Assembly (NCBI RefSeq): GCF_027887165.1
Contig: NC_077227.1
Coordinates: forward strand, 537,589,293 to 537,653,292
Direction: 5' to 3'
From: Monodelphis domestica
Lineage: Eukaryota; Chordata; Mammalia; Didelphimorphia; Didelphidae
Length of the DNA: 64,000 nucleotides
This document shows, one piece after another, positions 20,825 through 32,681 of this stretch (position 1 is its first letter; every line of letters starts with the position of its first letter). Made by a program: the position numbers and the translations under genes. Under the pieces are notes generated by a model. The model did no database searches, had not been told where the DNA came from, and saw only the letters and a program-made list of their open reading frames with translations.

Positions 20825-20960
20825 TTCCTTAGACTGTAAACTCCTTGAGGACCAGCACCACCTTTTTTGTTGTGGTTGTTTTTGTATTCCCAGGGTTTAG
20901 TAACTCCTGGCTTTTTGTATGCGTTTTATAAATGTTTTATTAACTGAGTGACTTTCTATC
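20825..20960 (+). repeat. L2 LINE 3' end
   Basis: Contains agactgtaaactccttgagg, tttgtattcccagggttt and aaatgttttattaactgagtga, the L2 tail pattern. Confidence 0.7.
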
Positions 20961-20969
20961 AACTTTAGG

Positions 20970-21650
20970 CTCCTATGATTAGTAGGGAGACATCACCATC
21001 AACCAAAACTGAGACCCTTTCACAACTAGCCCCTCCAGCTTTCTCTCTGATTCCTTTATTTGAATTGAACAGTTTCTCCTTGATTGAATTAGCTGATACC
21101 CGCTTGTGGCCCCTATCTCTACAGTTAAACTTATCAGCCTTTATTTTCTATTGTTTGTCAATGTGGAAATCTAGAGATCCCCAGTTTATTTAGGTGGGAG
21201 GTAGAAACCCCAGGTTTTGACCTTGTCACAGGAGAGTTTCCCCCTGAGGGAAGGTCCCACTTCACCAGACAATAAACATCCACTTCAGCTTTGGTGCAGT
21301 AGATAGAGCATCCTGGAAAGGAGGGTGTGATATACTGGGAGAAGCTTCTGGAGATAAGAGTTACTTGACTTCGGATGGGGTCTACCTCCCCACCTGAAGT
21401 GGATGTTTATTGTCTGGTGAAGAGGGACCTTCCCTCAGGGGGGAACCTCTCCTGTGACAAGGTCAAAACCTGGGGCCTCTACCTCCCTACTAAATAAACT
21501 GGGGACTTCTAGATTTCCATGTTGACATGCTATATAACCCCTAGTAGAAAGTATACACCCTGAAGTCAAATTGCTTTGCTTTTGTCATTGTATTCAAAGC
21601 AGCTAGCAGCTAGGTCTGATGATGTGGACAATTACGAAATACTTGTATTT
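20970..21650 (+). repeat. Unnamed dispersed repeat, copy 2, interrupted by an inverted duplication
   Basis: Second copy of the repeat at 18750-19110, about 2.1 kb away in the same orientation. Homology runs up to about 21150 and resumes after about 21510 (ctagtagaaagtatacaccct). Between them lies the hairpin at 21157-21526. Confidence 0.5.
21157..21526. repeat. Long inverted repeat, about 132 bp arms, 105 bp spacer
   Basis: Arms 21157-21288 and 21394-21526 are reverse complements at roughly 90% or better by eye. Shared blocks include ttttgaccttgtcacaggag, ccctgagggaaggtccc and accagacaataaacatccac. The spacer (21289-21393) is unrelated to the arms. It is either an inverted duplication or a foldback element. 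Confidence 0.9.
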
Positions 21651-21852
21651 TTTTTTAAACCCTGACCTTCCATCTTGGAATCAATACTGTGTATTGGTTC
21701 CAAGGCAGAAGAGTGGTAAAGGCTAGGCAATGGGGATTAAGTGACTTGCCCAGAGTCACACAGCTGGGAAGTGTCTGAGGCCAGATTTGAACCCAGGACC
21801 TTCCATCTCTAGACCTTGCTCTCAATTCACTGAGCTATCCAACAGCCCCCTA
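21648..21852 (-). mobile_element. Marsupial SINE, near full length
   Basis: Antisense ccttccatcttggaatcaat, gtattggttccaaggcagaa, gacttgcccagagtcacaca, ccagatttgaacccaggacc and ctcaattcactgagctatcc in order, with a T-rich start. Confidence 0.85.
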
Positions 21853-22004
21853 AATCTTCTTGCATTGAAAGGAAATGATTAAGATCATAAAGTAAATTAA
21901 TTGACTAGGACCTAGGTCATACAACAACACAAGACTTTCTTCAAAATTTGTATGCTACTCTTTTTTAGCACTTAGTACTATTCATTAATCGAAATGCTTT
22001 CATG

Positions 22005-22190
22005 CTGAAGGAAAGAACACTGGATTGTGGAGTCAGGAGATTTTGAGTTCTAGTTCTGCCTTTAACACTTTTTGGCTATGTTACCTTCAATATGCCAGGT
22101 ACCCTCTTTTGGCCTCAGTTTACTCACTTAGAAGATGGTCAAGGGGAGGGAAGAAAGGTATGGACTAGGTTTTCCTGGCAGTTTAATGCA
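22005..22190 (+). repeat. MIR-family SINE
   Basis: Contains gaacactggattgtggagtc, ttgagttctagttctgcc and ggcctcagtttactcactta, then a gatggtcaaggg block. Confidence 0.6.
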
Positions 22191-22768
22191 TATTCTGCAA
22201 TGAAAAATATACTATATTGCTCAAATCATTCCTCTTTTCTTTTTCTTCCTCCCATGTTTTAAAGAGGAATTATGAAATTGTTTTCCCTGCAAACCCAATT
22301 ATTTTCCTGTGGGAGCTAACTTTATTGGGTTGGCAGCAACAACAACTTTCTGAACACTTGGTGAGAGTTATTCAAGAAGTGTAAATAACTTCATATGCTG
22401 AAAGCAAAAAGAAGACTATTTCAGCGTTCCTGACACTAGCTTATTGCTCAGTACAAGCCTTCAAAGGTGCTGAAAAGGGAGAAATTATAGGAGTCCAGAT
22501 TCAGCAACTTTGGAGTTGGAATCATTTTTCTGGACCTAATCCAGATAGAAATTCTCTTCCCTCCTCTGAAGCAGTTTTAAAAACCATCTGTAGAATAAGA
22601 GCTAGCAGAAGAGGTATGGACTTGCATTTGGTAGCTTATTTGTTCACCCTATTAATTGGAATGACCAGGAGATATTAACCCCCATTAACTAAATGCCTTT
22701 CCACCCAACCTTCCCCACACATCCTCCTAATTCTGTTATTGGGACTATTATCTGCCAAAAAAGAGAAT

Positions 22769-22793
22769 TGTGTGTGTGTGTGTGTGTGTGTGT
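22769..22793 (+). repeat. (GT)n microsatellite
   Basis: About 12 uninterrupted GT units. Confidence 0.9.
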
Positions 22794-22934
22794 TCATGTT
22801 TATTTAGGATTTCACAAAATATATACAGACCATATCTAATCTCTTCTGAATGGTACTGAGTCTCATTGAGGAGGTCTTTTGGTGATCTGCTATGTGACAT
22901 AATTAGGCCTTTGTTACAAAAATGAACCTGTACA

Positions 22935-23165
22935 GAACCTCACCCTATAAAAGAGTTTCTTTAACCCCAATGAGCCCATGAACAGGTTTCAGGATATAAT
23001 ATGAACTTGGATGAGAAAAAATTACATCTTTATTTTCATTCACCTCCAATTAAAATTTTGAATTTCTTTACATTATAATTGTTTTAAAAAGATTATTCAG
23101 AGAAGGAATCTGTAGGTTTTACTAGATTGCCAAAGGGACACACAAAAATTAAGAACCCCTGCTCT
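22935..23165. mobile_element. hAT-like DNA transposon relic
   Basis: Ends in aaaaattaagaacccctg, with gagtttctttaacccc at the other side. Same end type as the element at 7641. Confidence 0.4.
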
Positions 23166-23334
23166 ATAGGAAATTCTGATTCACTGTGGACTTCGCGGAG
23201 CCTTTCTCTTTCACCAGGGCAAAACAGACATCTTTAGTAAGCATCTATCTTACTGTTTTATACCTTTATTGATATAAATAACTAAAAGATAACTAAATTT
23301 GCATGTTCGGGAAACTCTCAGGTCCAGGGCAAGG

Positions 23335-23510
23335 AATCATGAATTCAGAAGAGTGCCTGGGTTTGAATCCTGATTCTGATCCTACCAATGGGACTTGGGC
23401 AAGCCAGATAGGCGCCATGACTGTGAGCTTCACTTTCCTTGCCTTGGGAGGTAAGGAAGTTGGACTAGATGGCTTCATAGTTCACCTCCAGCTCTGAAGG
23501 GTCTATGATG
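23335..23510 (+). repeat. MIR-family SINE
   Basis: Contains gggtttgaatcctgattctg, then cttgggcaagcc and agttggactagatggcttc, then agctctgaagggtctatgat. Confidence 0.6.
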
Positions 23511-23604
23511 CTAAAAGACTTTTAACATTGCTTACATGTCACCTTTGACAAGTCATTCATCCTCTTTGGGTCCCAGTTTCCCTATTTGCAAAGGGAAGGT
23601 TGGT

Positions 23605-23830
23605 CTAATAGTAATAATAGTAGTTAACATTTATATAATGCTTACTATGTGCCAGGCACTGTGCTAAGCACTTTACAAATATCATCTCATTTGATCCTTG
23701 CTACAACACTGGGAGATAGATGCTAGTATTATCCCCATTTTATAGATGAGGAAATGGAGGCAAACTGGGGTTAAATGATTTGCCCAACATGACAACTAGA
23801 TGACATCTCATGCCTGTTCCAGCTCTAGAA
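23605..23830 (+). repeat. MIR-family SINE (MIR3-like)
   Basis: Contains cttactatgtgccaggcact, gtgctaagcactttacaaat, atctcatttgatccttg and ttatagatgaggaaatggag. Confidence 0.75.
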
Positions 23831-24159
23831 GATTTATCATCCTAAGAATATAACCCTGGAAAAGCATACAATATTCAAAAGGAACAGAATATATAAATAT
23901 ATAAAAAGGTAAGGCACAATGCAGCATTGCATTTTTTAAAACTCCTACCAACATATACATGTGCACAAAAACATATTATATGTGACATAAAACATATTAT
24001 ATGTGACATGTATATACACACACACCCCTATGTACATATGTACTTCTCCTTGATGGAAGGAACAATTTTACTTGTGCCTTTTTATTCCAGGTACCTTTTA
24101 TAGCACCTAGTGCTTCCTAAAAGCGTGTTAATTGATTGACCTAGTCATTTAATAAAATA

Positions 24160-24332
24160 AACATTTTACTGGTTTATTGGTTCCAAGGCAGAAAAGCAAT
24201 AAGGATTAGGGAGTCAGAGTTAAGGGACTTTCCCAGAGTCCCACAACTAGGAAGTATCTGAAGTTAAATTGAACCCAGGACATCCCATCTCTAGGTCAGC
24301 TCTCAATCCATTGAGCCACCTGGCTGCCCTCT
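24160..24332 (-). mobile_element. Marsupial SINE, 3'-truncated copy
   Basis: Antisense attggttccaaggcagaaaa, cccagagtcccacaactagg and ctctcaatccattgagccac; the tail segment before ttggttcc is lost. Confidence 0.75.
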
Positions 24333-24334
24333 GC

Positions 24335-25210
24335 AGCATTAAGATACTTGAGAGAAAATTCAGAACATTTGGGTAAATATCAGCAGAGGAAAAAACAGAA
24401 GCAGTGCTATCATGGGGTAGGCTGCAGCTTACCTGGACAGAAAATAAATGAGGCATTCAAAAAATAGATCATAATTATGCAAGGATGTATAATATGATGG
24501 AGGCTTTTAACTATACAGCCATCTGCTCGAGCTCTCTGTAAAAAAAAAACAGAGCAGCTAATGGTCTAGGATTGAGTTAAGGACAGAAGGTAAAAGAACC
24601 AACAAGGGAGCTGCTATCCTAAATTGATTCTCATCAATAACTTAGGACTGATTGCAAAAATAGAATCAATGAGAATCTTAGAGGGAAGTGACCACTACAT
24701 ATTAAAATTCATGATAGAAGAGGAAAGGTGGCATATGATACTGGCTTATCACCTAGAACTGGGATGAACAGATTTCATTGGGTTCCTAGGATGGCAAGGT
24801 GGTATATCATAGCCAAAAATCCAACAGGATAAAATAATGTAGGGAAACATGAGAAGTTCTCAAAAATTATTATCAGAAGTCAGCTATTATTCTTTTAGCT
24901 ATTAATTATGCTAATCCTTAGTTATTATTGGGTAAGGGTTTAAAATTATTATTTGAAGATGCACATAGAAGCAAGAAAAGAAGCTATTGTCTTATAGACT
25001 AATGTGGATGTTGAGAGAAATCATCAATGAACTTAGATTTATTTTTATTTTGCCTCCAAAAAAACACAAAGAATAAACAAAATAAAACAGAAAACAACAA
25101 CAACAAAAAAAACTCCAAACAATCCAAACCCATCCCTTTGCTCTGTAAACTATTAAGCAAAAGACATTTTGAAAAATGATTGCAAATGCTTTTACCTGCA
25201 ACTCTCAGGT
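24335..25210. other. Unassigned AT-rich sequence
   Basis: No gene or clear repeat. Contains short A-runs and an (aac)n-like stretch near 25090. Confidence 0.3.
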
Positions 25211-25214
25211 GGTT

Positions 25215-26345
25215 GTCACAGGTTTTTATTTACAGTTTGGTGGCCCCCTTTTCTAATTGAATGTGTCACAGCTGCACTATACTATTTCACTCGGTAATCT
25301 CTTTAGCTGCCATGGATTCAATTATCATCTCTATTCAAATCATCCTTAGATCTCCTTATGGAACCCTAACCTCTCTTCTAATCTCCAGATTAGAACCTCC
25401 AACAGCCTATTAGACATTTCAAATTGGATGTCCTATTAATAAATTAAAGTCAACATATCCAGGACTGAACTGATTATCTTCCCTCCTTTGACCCCAACTG
25501 TGCCTTCTCCCAAGCTTCTCTATTACTGTCAAGTCCCTCTCCCTGAGTTATCATCCTGCCAACCAGCTAGGCTTCTAACCTAGGTGTCATCCTAAACCAC
25601 TCATGCTCATCCCCCACATCCATTTTGCTACTAAGTCCTGTGATTTGATTTTACTTTAGTAACATTTCAGATACACATACCTTTCTGTCCCCTAATGTTG
25701 CCAGTATCCTCTAGTAAGCCCTGAATTCCTTCATACCTCTACCATTTGCAATAGACTGCCAGTAGGTCTCTTCTCAAATCTTTCCCCTCTCCAGTCCATC
25801 CTCCAGTGAGCTGTCAAATTAATATTCCTAAAGTGCAGAACTAATCATGGCACTCCCTATCCCTCATTCAGTAAACTCCAGTAGCTTCCTACCATCTCCA
25901 GGATCTAATATAAAACCTTCTGTTTGATATTCAAAGCCCTTTACATCCTAGCTGCCTCCTTCTACTCCCACTTCCAGTCTTCTTAAATCTTATCCTATCT
26001 CCTCACTCTACAATCCAGTGACTAGCCTCCTTGCTGTTCCTTCAATAAGATATTCAATGGAATATCTAGAATACTCTCTCACCTAATCTCTGCTTCTCAT
26101 CTCATCTGGTTCCTGGCTTCCCTGGAATTCTTCAAGGGACTGCCAAAATCCCCACTTCTTCAAGAAAAGCCTCTCTAGATTCACCTTAATGATAGTGCTT
26201 TCCCTGTGGATTAGTCCCAATTAATCCTATTTTTTATTTCTTTTAGTCATTTTCATGTTGTCTCCTCCTATAGACTGTGAGCAGGGTCTTTTGCTAAGCA
26301 CTGTGTCTGGCACATAGTAGGTGCTTAATAAATGTTTATTGAGAA
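25215..26345 (+). mobile_element. L2 LINE, 3' 1.1 kb
   Basis: Follows the L2 3' order: ccatggattcaattatcatc, then agattagaacctccaacag, atatccaggactgaactgat, ctaatcatggcactccctat, cagtagcttcctaccatctc, tttgatattcaaagcccttt. It closes with the cacatagtaggtgcttaata aatg tail. This is the longest L2 piece in the window; its frames are broken. Confidence 0.85.
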
Positions 26346-26349
26346 AAAA

Positions 26350-27300
26350 TGCTTATTGATTTACTAAAATGGGCAGAACAAAAACAAGTTATATTGAGAA
26401 GTCAAAAATAACAGATATATTAAAAGCCCACCTGAGCATTAGGGAAAGATTAATTACTTCCAGGGAAGGATAGTTGTGATCGTTGAATCACCATTATTGG
26501 TTCGTGAAAGACAGAAGAAAATTGGAGAGATGATATAGGAATGGAGAAAGACAAATGTCCTGATTTCCTCTCCTCCCTCATCCCTACCAAAAAAAAAAAA
26601 AGACTCTAGAAAACTATTGGTTATTGACTTTGATGTTGAATTCTAGCAAAATTCTATGGCATATAATTAAAAGGATGGTCAATGAAATATCTAAAAGGGG
26701 AAACAGTGAACAAAAAGGGCCAATATGACTTCATCAAAAACAATTTGTCACAAACTAACATTTCCTTTTTTTGGAAAGTGTTTCATGGTAGGTAAATCAG
26801 AGGAATGCTGCAGAGGGAGTTTACTTAGATATCAGCAAAACTTTTGACAAACAGAGAGACAGCGAGTGAGGTGGTAATACATCTAAACAGATTTGAAATG
26901 GGCACAATGTATAGTTCCCAATGGGTCACATGTGAAAAGATGTCGATGGTAGAGGGCTCTGGGATTAAAGTTAGGGTTAGCAATGTGCTTTTAAATTTCT
27001 TTTTCCCCTCTTATGAAAAACTTGGTTAAAGGGATAGCTAAAGTGCTATACAACTGGCAGATGACACAAAACTGAGAAAGATAATTAACAGTTGGATGAG
27101 AGAATCAAGATTCAAAAAGATGGACCCTGGATAGAATTATGGGCTGAAGCTGAGATGAAATTTAATAGGGATAAATTTAAAGTGTTACACTTGGTTTTAA
27201 AGATGAACTTCACAAGTACAACATTGGGAAAGTATGACCAGAGAATATTTGATCTAAGAAAGTTGTGATCATTTTATCAGGTTATATACTTAATATGGTT
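26350..27300. other. Unassigned sequence
   Basis: No gene or confidently named repeat. Blocks such as agatgacacaaaactgagaaag and gggataaatttaaagtgtt resemble LINE-derived non-coding repeats, but I cannot name one. Confidence 0.3.
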
Positions 27301-27307
27301 TTCCACT

Positions 27308-27645
27308 TGTAAAAATTAAATGAATAAACAATAATTTCAAATATATTTTATAAGTTTTATTAATAATCACTAGAAGTAACAAAATTAAAAGTTAACAAAA
27401 TAAAATCACATGCCCATGGCTAATATACCTGCTCAAACAGCCTACTCCACCAATGTCCAGACCCAGGAAGGAAAGAGAGTTAGACCACCTTATTTATCCC
27501 CGTCTACATCAGTGCATAATGACAGGAAGTCAGTGGGTTCCTGGGAGACGTCTTTGATCCTGTGTGGAAACCCCTAGGCAGAGCCAGTAGCAACGGCTGC
27601 TAGCCTGAGGAGTTACAACTGACAGTTGATGACAGTTGGTGACAG
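27308..27645 (-). mobile_element. Possible LTR, antisense
   Basis: On the minus strand a GC-balanced stretch leads to GATAAATAAGG and then AATAAA near 27355, and ends in AATTTTTACA at 27308. The order suggests U3-R-U5. The 5' edge and target duplication are not clear. Confidence 0.35.
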
Positions 27646-27659
27646 TCACTAAAGCTTTT

Positions 27660-28600
27660 TTTTTTTTAAATGGGGCTCTATTAAATCCTGGGGTGCCAGT
27701 TATATTGAAAAGAGAGAGAGGAGAAGAGAGGAGACCTCGCTTATCAAAGTGGGGTTCAGGGGAGACAACAGATGTAACGGAGAAAAGGTTTGGACATGAT
27801 AAAGGGAATAGGATCTAGGAGAGGACAGCTGATGTTTAGGGTTGGCTCAGAGAGAGGAGAGGAGGTTTAAAGATTTTCTCCCTTCTGCCTTCCCTCCGCA
27901 GCTATGGCTGCTCTCCCAGATTTGCTCTTGTCCCTCTTGTTCCCCCTCCACTACTCAAGACCAAAGGGTCTCCCCTTGATCTGTTCACTCACACCTGATT
28001 CACACACAGCTTGGGGAAAAGATAACTATTTTAATGTCAATTAAATCAGGGTAACCCAAAGGAATAACTGGCAGGGGAAAGAATGGGAAAGTAAAGTGGG
28101 GAAAAGGGAGTCCCTGTCTCTATCTAAAACCCTTTTCCCTCCCTCTTTGAGTCTGCTCAGGCCTTGACAGCCTGAGCCCCCTGAGAGATAATCAGGTTGG
28201 CTGACCCTAGTTTTGGCCCCTTGGCCACAGTTTAGACCCAGGGCAATAGGAGCTGAGGTAAAGTCTGACAGAGATTCAAAATGCCTTTTCTCAAGTTTCT
28301 CTTCAGTGAGTCTCTTCAATTGGGAAATGTTGGGGGGAAGGATTTCCAGTCTCAAGCAGGAAAAAGTGGGTAACCCTCAGGAGAAAGTTTTATTCCACCT
28401 TCTCTCTCCAGCTTTTCTTACTGAGAGCCCAACTCTTCCAGCCAGAATCTTCTGCTCCTCAAGATTCCAATCTCCTGGGCCCCTTCCCCATCAAGTGTGG
28501 ATCAGATCCACATACTCTTCAGCCTGTTACTTTTCTTATGTGCCAGCCTCTGTCACAAGACACAAGATTTCCAATTACATGCACTGATAGAACTGGAAGC
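27660..28600. other. LTR-like or unclassified repeat stretch
   Basis: Purine-rich left part, then pyrimidine-rich blocks with a tttatt motif near 28389 that would be AATAAA on the minus strand. Possibly one or two degenerate LTRs; I could not fix ends. Confidence 0.25.
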
Positions 28601-28689
28601 ATCACAGTGCTCAACTCATGAATAGAATGATTAAATGGCATTCAATAACTTAACTTATAACTACAGTTACCATCTTTTGGGCAGCTGGT

Positions 28690-28920
28690 ATTTAATGCAG
28701 TTAGGTTGTACAGTGGGAAGAACAGTAGGCCTGGAATCAGGAAGACATGAGTTCAAATGCTGCCTCAAACACTTACTAGCTATATACCCTAAGCAAGCCA
28801 CTTAACCTATCAGCCTTAGTTTCCTCAACTGTAAAATAGAGATAATAATAGCCCTTGCCTCCCAGGATTGTTGTGAAGATCAAATGAGACAATATTTGTA
28901 AATTCTGACACTTGTATTCT
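28690..28920 (+). repeat. MIR/MAR-type SINE
   Basis: Contains gcctggaatcaggaagacat, gagttcaaatgctgcctcaa, cacttactagctatataccc, tttcctcaactgtaaaat and gttgtgaagatcaaatgaga. Confidence 0.7.
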
Positions 28921-28924
28921 GACA

Positions 28925-29150
28925 TATTTTTTTGTTCAGTCACTTCAGTCTTGTCCAACTCTTTGGGACCCCGTTTGGGCTTTTCTTGGCCGATACTGGA
29001 GTGATCCTTCTCCAGCTCATTTTACAAATGAGGAAACAGAGGCAAATAGAGTGAAGTGACTTGTTGGGGGTCACACAGATAGTAAGTGTCTGAGGCCAGA
29101 TATGAATCTAGGTCTTTCTGCCTCTAGACTCTGCACACGTCACCATAGCT
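28925..29150 (-). mobile_element. MAR1-type SINE, antisense
   Basis: Contains ttgttcagtcacttcagtct, ccttctccagctcattttac, aaatgaggaaacagaggc and gtgtctgaggccagatatga. Confidence 0.8.
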
Positions 29151-29154
29151 GTTC

Positions 29155-29735
29155 ATCGTGGTGTTTAATTAGCACTTAATCAATGTTTGTTCCCTTCTTG
29201 CCCCCTCCCCTTTCATCAAGACATAGCAGTTTGAAAGACTGCTAACTAGCCATTTTATAGTTCACTTCCTTTAGTATTTTTTTTAATTTGCACTAGTATT
29301 AACCAATGGATGAAAAAGCCAAACTGGTTAGTTCCCTTTCCAAACTGACTCTTTATCAATTTCCCTGGTATTGACTTGTTGCTCATGTAAACACTGCCAC
29401 CACTGCCAGGCCACTGGACATTCACCAGCTGCCGTGTGGGCATGATTGTTATGACATTAGAGATAGAGAGCAGACCTCATCCTCCCCTGCCCCCTCTGGA
29501 TTCCCCTATTGTCACATTGATAGCTAAGGCAAGAGACCCCAGTCAGAAGCTCTCTCCTATTTTCAAAGGGCCCCCGACTCATCAGTTTTTCTGGCTCAGC
29601 AACCAATCCGATATCTCTTTGCCATCACCCAGCATAAGCCCTTTAATCATGTATGCCAGAAGCATGCCCCCAGTGTTCTATGTGGTAGACTAGAACTAGA
29701 CTGGAATCCTGCCTTGGATACTTACTCATTTGGAC
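29155..29735. other. Unassigned sequence
   Basis: No gene, RNA or clear repeat seen. Confidence 0.3.
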
Positions 29736-29739
29736 CCTG

Positions 29740-29995
29740 GTTCTTGTTATTCAGTCGTGCCTGATTCTTTGAGACCCATTTGGCATTTTTCTTGGCAAAG
29801 ATACTGGAGTTGTTGGCCATTTCCTTCTCCAGCTCATTTTGCAGATGAGGAAACTGAGGACAACAGGGTGAAGTGAGTTGGGGAGGGGGGTCACACTGCT
29901 ATGCAGTGGCTGAGGCTAGATGTAAACAACAGAAGATGAGTCCTCCTGACTGCAAGACTGGCACTCTATCCACTGTGCCACCAAGGTAGTCCATT
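29740..29995 (-). mobile_element. MAR1-type SINE, antisense, full length
   Basis: Contains gttattcagtcgtgcctgat, ttcttggcaaagatactgga, cattttgcagatgaggaaac and ctctatccactgtgccacc. Confidence 0.85.
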
Positions 29996-30639
29996 CCAAC
30001 TGAAAGTCCAGTGATCCTGTCTATGAAGTTCAGAGACCCCTCCTTCTTCATCCAACTGCTACCAAATCAACTCTAGCTTGTTCCCATTCTGATCTGATTC
30101 CCTTTGGCAAAGCATCCTGACACTAGGGTCCTAGGAAACAAGCCTGGAAGAATCCTTGAGGAGTTTAGGAGTCAGTGGGAGCCAGAGAGGCATAATCCAT
30201 ACCACAGAAGGTTGGAATCTTTGCCCTTTATCTGAGGACAAGCAAGTGGCATTTGGACTACCTTCCCCAGCCTGAGCTGAGCTATTGTGTTAGCCTTCCT
30301 GTGTTCTAGATAGACCAGCCAGCACATCTTGAAGAAACTAGTGAATTAAATACTCAAATAGACCTGTGAGCCCATTGAGTGGTGAAAAAGTCACTTTGAA
30401 ACCTGGTGGAACTGCTAAATAAAACAATCACCCAAACTCACCTCCACAATATGTGCTCCACAGGCAGCAGGAGAGAATTTTAGTGGAGGGTACGGATTCT
30501 ATGCTAAATAAACATCCAGGAGTTATGAGTGACTCCTACACCATCCATCCCATTTCTCTACTTTGGAAGGTGGAACCTGAAACTGCTCTGAATATCCTTC
30601 CAAATTGATCTTTAAAAACCATTTCAAAAGGACAGAAGT

Positions 30640-31245
30640 CAAAGCAGGATGACTGAGGGAGCTCCCATACTAAACGCAATGTGAAAGGAAGGCAGAGAGA
30701 ATGGATTTCCCTGATATAAGGGGGCAATACCGCACAAGACAAAGTTCAGGCCAACCACACCGCCTATCTACTGTACCAGAAACAGAGCCAGGACCTGGGC
30801 AACCTCAGGATTCTAGGGCGTGGGCAAAAAAGCACCACAGACCTATCCCTGGAAATCCTAGGCCCTGGAGGTGAGATTCAAAGCTCCATAGTATTAGGTT
30901 CACTGGGACTTCTGACAAGGCAATGAGGGTCTACAAAGGCAAAACCCTGGGAACCAGATGCTAAGATAGAAACAATCAGCCACTTGCAGCATTCCCAGCC
31001 CTCAAGTGGGAAAATGAGTAAACAGCAACAAAGAAAGCTCTTGACCCTGGAAAATTTCTACAGAGAAAAAGAGCAAAAAACAGAACCAACAGGAGAGGGT
31101 GAGAAACAAGCAAACACATGAAGAAAAGTGGGGAAAAGAGATGAAAGTAATGCAAAAAGAAAATAACAGCTTAAAAGGCATAACTGGCCAAATGGAAAGA
31201 GAGACAAAGATCTCAAATGAAATAATATGCAGATAATAAAAAAAA
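30640..31245 (+). mobile_element. L1/HAL1-type LINE, 5' UTR and ORF1 N-terminus
   Basis: The ATG at 31014 opens MSKQQQRKLLTLENFYREKE, a start like marsupial HAL1/L1 ORF1. The frame stops after about 36 codons. A shifted frame continues with a charged coiled-coil-like stretch (KEMKVMQKENNSLK) up to 31240, where an A-run follows. The left edge is uncertain, and no ORF2 is present. Confidence 0.5.
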
Positions 31246-31525
31246 AAAAACATTTCACAACTTCAAGGACCTTTGGCTTCATCTGAATGATTTCATCTCT
31301 CAACCATATCAGATTTCAACCCCTTCAGGCCTGGGTAAACTGCCTTTTTGAATATCACTGACTGAAAAATTCATTACCTGTTGACTCTGAACTTAGCCAG
31401 GTTCATGTTTGAATGATAAATATTGTTTGCTTCTACTTGCAACTTTCACAAATTGGTAAAAAAAGATATTTGTACTCTGTCTCCACTTTATTAGTTTCAT
31501 TTACTTCTCAAACCCTGGCAATTTG

Positions 31526-31645
31526 GTGGCAGCTGGGTAGCTCAGTGGATTGAGAGTCAGGCCTAGAGATGGGAGGTCCTAGGTTCAAATCTGACCTCAG
31601 ACATTTCCTAGCTGTATGACCCTGGGATGGAAGGTAAGAATTTAT
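31526..31645 (+). mobile_element. Marsupial SINE, internally deleted
   Basis: Head agctgggtagctcagtggat through agctgtatgaccctggg, then joined directly to the tail gatggaaggtaag. The middle third is missing. Confidence 0.8.
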
Positions 31646-31744
31646 TTTATTTTAAAACAAAGTTAAAAAACAAAAAACCCTTACAATTTGACTTCAATTT
31701 CTACCATTCTATTTAAATTGCTTTCTCTATAGTTACCAATGAAC

Positions 31745-31867
31745 TCTTTTTTAAGAATAGATTTTTATTGGTATCTTTTGTTTTTATATCACATAGCTTT
31801 CTCCCTGTATCCTTCCCCCTCTAAGAGAGCCATCTTTAATAACAGTTTTAAAAGAAAAAGAGAAAGC
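31745..31867 (-). repeat. RTE/L1-like LINE 3' end, split by the ERV at 31868
   Basis: Antisense ttttattggtatcttttgtt and ttatatcacatagctttctc. Sequence of the same kind (caatcaatccatcaaataaa) resumes at about 37078, right of the ERV. This suggests that the ERV inserted into this repeat. Confidence 0.45.
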
Positions 31868-31871
31868 AGAG

Positions 31872-32681
31872 TATGGAAGAGGCATGAAGAAAGAGAGGAC
31901 TTATAAGACAAGACAAGCATGCAAGAAACAAAACTGGGGACTTGATCTGTCAATCAAGGTGTTCATTCCAACATGGGATGTTCCCAAGAGAGGCAGTTGG
32001 GAACCTGGCCAGAGGAGAGGAACTGAGACTTTGGCTCTGGGTTTACTGACCAAGGGAGAGACTTCTCTGGGGTTCCTGACCAGGGGGAGACTGGCTTCGT
32101 CTGTCCTAGCTTGAAGGACCTTTGGAGGGGGGCTTCTGGAGTTTGGCTGAGAAGAAACCAACTTTTGTTGGTAGCTTTGTGTAATTGAAGAAGAAAGAAG
32201 ATATTTCAGCTGTCCTCCATCTCTCTAGCTGTCTCTGAGTCACAGTTGTGATGAGTCTGACATTTCCCAAACCCTCCTAATTCTCCTTAGAGATTAGGGA
32301 CACCCTCATCCCTCTCACCTCAATTTCCATCCTGTCCTATCTTTCCCAATAAACCTCCTTACCTGAGAAAGAGAACAAGAGTGTCTTCTCTAAACCTCTC
32401 AATTCACCTGTGAGTTATATAGAAAGGTGACTGATTAGCAGGGGGGTAGGGGAAGGGAGGCAGGAGGGAGAGAGTGGAAAAGGGAGGGAGTGAGGGAGGA
32501 AAGGTGGTAGGAAATATCTTGACTTATTAGCCATTAGTGATCTATAGGCAACCCCAGAATAACCCAGAGTAGCCCAGAGTAATCCCTTCTAGCAGCATCT
32601 CTATCTATCTCTCAGAAATACTTCTATCTTCAGTATAGCAAATAGGCATCCTGAAGGTTCCGCTTAGCAGCTCTCTAGTCA
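31872..32681 (+). mobile_element. Left LTR of the composite ERV, plus orientation
   Basis: About 810 bp. It contains AATAAA near 32349 and a purine-rich gggagg tract near 32450-32510, and ends in TCTAGTCA. It is the inverted counterpart of 36262-37073, and the two match across nearly the whole length with scattered differences. Confidence 0.85.
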
